Shown here piece by piece: positions 63,110-64,000 of a DNA stretch of 64,000 nt. Position 1 is the first letter of the stretch. Each line of letters begins with the position of its first letter. The translations under genes were made by a program, and so were the position numbers. Origin of the DNA: Branchipolynoe longqiensis (lineage: Eukaryota; Annelida; Polychaeta; Phyllodocida; Polynoidae); the NCBI GenBank assembly GCA_030323885.1, contig CM059200.1, forward strand, positions 1,821,299 to 1,885,298, given 5' to 3'. The notes below the pieces were generated by a model. That model worked only from the letters and a program-made list of their open reading frames with translations, was not told where the DNA came from and did not search any database.

Positions 63110-63590
63110 GTGATTGTGTGTGAGTGAGTGTGTGTGTGAGTGAGTGTGTGAGTGTGTGAGTGTGAGTGGATGTGTGGTTAATGTGAGACAGGTTAGGCTG
63201 TCTTCGCATGGCAGGCTTTAGGATGTGTAGGGCTGTGTGCGGATGTATGTGTGGGTGTGTGAGTGGGTGTGTGAGTTGGTGTGTGAGTGTATGTGTGGTT
63301 AATGTTAGACAGGTTAGACTGTCTTCACATGGCAGGCTTGCGGCTGTGTGTGAATGTATGTGTGTGAGTGTGTGTGTGTGAGTGGGTGTTGGTAATGTGA
63401 GACAGGTGAGACTGCCTTCACCTGGCTGGCTTGTAGCTGTGTGTGGGTATATGGGTGTTGCTGTGTGTGAGTGTGTGTGTGGGTGTGTGAGTGTGGGTGT
63501 GAGTGTGTGACTGTGTGTGTGGGTGTGTGAGTGTGTGTGTGGGTGTGGGTAATCTGAGACAGATTAGACTGCCCTCACCTGGCTGGCTTT
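63110..63590. repeat. GTGTGAGT microsatellite with a larger ~90-160 bp repeat
   Basis: (GTGTGAGT)n stretches alternate with a conserved block (TAATGTGAGACAGGTTAG, ACTG-CTTCAC-TGGC-GGCTT) found at about 63180, 63300, 63393 and 63550. Confidence 0.88.
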
Positions 63591-63604
63591 GGCAAGCTTG
63601 CTAC

Positions 63605-63690
63605 AATTAATTTATCATATTTGAACTTTAAATATTTCAAAAGTTAGCCATTTAAAATAAATGTTACTTCAAACTAAAGTAAGGTGGATT
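63605..63690. repeat. Diffuse repeat E fragment
   Basis: TTTAAATATTTCAAAAGTTAG, CCATTTAA and TGTTACTTCAAACTAAAGTAA resemble 39640-39703. Confidence 0.45.
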
Positions 63691-63710
63691 ATAATGATGA
63701 ACCTACTAGA

Positions 63711-64000
63711 CCAGACGGGATGGCCGAATAAGTTAGAGCACCCGTCTTCCCTGTTGGTAGACCATGGGTTTGTAGGTTCCAACCCTGGTCGAGTCAAACC
63801 AATGACTTAAAAATTGATACTTCTCACTTCCTAGCCAGGTGCTCGGCATTATTAGGATAGGACAAGGACTGGTTAGCTCAGTGCCAGGATAATATGACTA
63901 AGTGTGATATCAGGCCATGGTGCTGGTGGATTTGTCTCCCAGTGGGGCAGCACTATAAAGTTGTCATGAGTGCGCACTGTCACAAGTCGGTACCCGTCCT
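63711..64000 (+). mobile_element. SINE family A, cut by the window edge
   Basis: Head CAGACGGGATGGCCGAATAAG through the body to CAAGTCGGTACCCGTCCT. The terminal hairpin and tail lie beyond base 64000. Confidence 0.92.

Overview
The window is eukaryotic, repeat-dominated, AT-rich DNA from what is probably a marine invertebrate. No host protein gene, rRNA or intact tRNA gene can be supported with confidence. The only long reading frames with recognisable protein domains belong to retrotransposons: one Ngaro-like (DIRS-order) tyrosine-recombinase element, pieces of at least two non-LTR (LINE) families, and no clear LTR element. One SINE at about 37.38-37.60 kb carries a core that I recall from mollusc and other lophotrochozoan genomes. 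That favours a lophotrochozoan, but it is recollection, not a search result.

Layout. 0-3.1 kb: a palindrome, two minisatellites and a 2.3 kb array of a 63-bp satellite. 3.4-10.7 kb: SINEs, two copies of a dispersed ~470-bp repeat (here 'repeat X'), a pogo-like foldback element, a ~100-bp AT-rich array and GGGCGATATTAG-type arrays. 11-15.4 kb: 52-bp and 46-bp arrays, three reverse SINEs and a MITE. 15.9-18.1 kb: a decayed LINE ORF followed by a 53-bp AT-rich array. 19-22.9 kb: a TIR element, a SINE with tandemly multiplied tails and a ~100-bp array. 23.6-25.2 kb: a LINE 3' end and a 1.1 kb polypyrimidine tract. 27.2-28.6 kb: LINE 3' ends in inverted orientation. 28.6-34.2 kb: the Ngaro-like element. 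35.4-37.3 kb: a 5'-truncated LINE interrupted by a MITE. 38-52 kb: nested SINEs, several satellites and a TIR element filled with a 10-bp array. 52.5-54.7 kb: TIR-like and CG-rich repeats. 55-64 kb: SINEs, a third repeat X with a nested LINE, a 1 kb GGTGGTGGGGATGGA-type array and a GT-rich array.

The Ngaro-like element is the centrepiece. It has gag, RT-RNase H and tyrosine recombinase reading frames and the diagnostic split direct repeats A1 ... B1-A2-B2 (A 155 bp, B 335 bp). Gag and pol lie in one frame separated by a single UGA. The RNase H frame is broken at a run of nine Gs. The recombinase frame has no upstream AUG, but begins beside a good 3' splice-site-like sequence that is buried in a perfect 12-bp hairpin.

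The SINEs form a modular set. Family A has a tRNA-Gly-like head, a body and a tail ending in a CCCGTCCTG...AGGACG hairpin plus CAAC/CAAA repeats. Family B has the same head and mid-region but a different tail. Family C has another tRNA-like head and body with its own tail, and one copy carries the B tail. Many copies are nested, and several have exact target-site duplications that give an insertion order. All coordinates come from reading by eye. Repeat edges are usually good to about 10 bp unless a target duplication fixes them.
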